Positions 14,040 to 14,329 of a DNA stretch of 14,329 nucleotides are shown here, in pieces. Position numbers and translations under genes: made by a program. The DNA lies in contig NZ_DASSWP010000198.1 of NCBI RefSeq assembly GCF_035704785.1, forward strand, positions 1 to 14,329. The letters are read 5' to 3'. Origin of the DNA: Gracilimonas sp035704785. Its GTDB lineage: Bacteria; Bacteroidota; Rhodothermia; Balneolales; Balneolaceae. The notes beneath the pieces were generated by a model that worked only from the letters and a program-made list of their open reading frames with translations, was not told the DNA's origin and ran no database searches. How positions within the stretch are numbered: the first letter of the stretch is position 1; each line of letters begins with the position of its first letter.

Positions 14040-14329
14040 ATGAATCTATTCAATATGTCTAAATCCATGTCTCGAGTCTTATTTTTTGCAATAATTGCAT
14101 GTGTAGTTATAGCATGTTCTGATAATAAAAAAACGGAAGATGCGATTGCACCAACACCCTTACCTACCACCATTTCAAATTGGACTGCAGGCATTGTGCA
14201 TGACAGTACACGTACATTTGCAATAGTTCAAGAGGTTCGTACAGCGCGCCACGATGATTTTGAACGCATTGTATTTGAATTTAGCGGATCAGAAATTCCC
14301 GGCTTTCATATTGAGTATGTTGACGAACC
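14040..14329 (+). CDS. Lipoprotein, AMIN-like domain (5' part, runs off the window)
   Basis: The frame stays open from ATG 14040 to the right edge (96 codons seen). The N-terminus is a lipoprotein signal: a short polar segment with Lys8 and Arg12, a hydrophobic core (LFFAIIACVVI), and lipobox VIAC with Cys26, followed by Ser and a Lys/Glu/Pro-rich linker. The mature part contains NWTAGIVHDSTRTFAIVQEVRTARHDDFERIVFEFSG split over residues about 47–83, then IPGFHIEYVDE. The D-x-F-x-R-[IV]-V-F-E-F then PG-[FY] pattern resembles the AMIN-like domain of secreted or lipid-anchored proteins, a domain thought to contact cell-envelope polymers. In-frame ATGs at 14055 and 14067 are alternative starts that would also keep the signal. 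Function is unknown; the 3' part is needed. Confidence 0.75.
   Translation, partial: MNLFNMSKSMSRVLFFAIIACVVIACSDNKKTEDAIAPTPLPTTISNWTAGIVHDSTRTFAIVQEVRTARHDDFERIVFEFSGSEIPGFHIEYVDE

Overview
The window reads as chromosomal core DNA of a Gram-negative member of the Bacteroidota / Fibrobacterota-Chlorobiota-Bacteroidota assemblage, most likely the Balneolota–Rhodothermota side. The basis is the gene order purN-purH-mreB-mreC-mreD-mrdA (typical of that assemblage), moderate-to-low GC, few recognisable Shine-Dalgarno sequences, and a TAnnTTTG-type promoter element in front of recA. The genus cannot be fixed from the sequence.

Layout. Positions 1–4280 (minus strand) hold the rod-shape/elongasome operon mreB-mreC-mreD-mrdA, tightly spaced or overlapping; rodA would be expected just outside the left edge. 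Positions 4422–6591 (minus) hold purH and purN, the two folate-dependent transformylase genes of purine synthesis; both use non-ATG starts. Positions 6670–9498 (minus) hold recA-recX-(AI-2E/PerM-family membrane protein), with recA/recX and recX/perM overlapping. Positions 9499–9945 form a 447-bp gene-free stretch with the recA control region (promoter-like box, two sets of helically phased direct repeats), a candidate terminator and a cluster of small GC-rich hairpins resembling REP/BIME-type repeats. Positions 9946–11969 (minus) hold a divergent kynureninase and tryptophan 2,3-dioxygenase, a partial kynurenine pathway. Positions 12151–13818 (plus) hold a BadF/BadG-type sugar kinase and a TatD-family nuclease. 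A second REP-like hairpin pair follows, then the 5' part of a lipoprotein gene (14040 to the window edge) that looks like an AMIN-like-domain protein.

No defence system, mobile element with a transposase, CRISPR array, tRNA or rRNA is visible. The least ordinary material is between genes. Two degenerate arrays of 7-bp units with the same unit order and polarity lie before the two plus-strand genes (12031–12128 and 12990–13053), and the second one supplies the last codons and the stop codon of the kinase. The recA upstream region has an exact 11-bp tandem repeat and a 10-bp-phased TGACAC pair. The kynureninase-like protein keeps the core PLP residues but departs from the canonical enzyme at substrate-side motifs.
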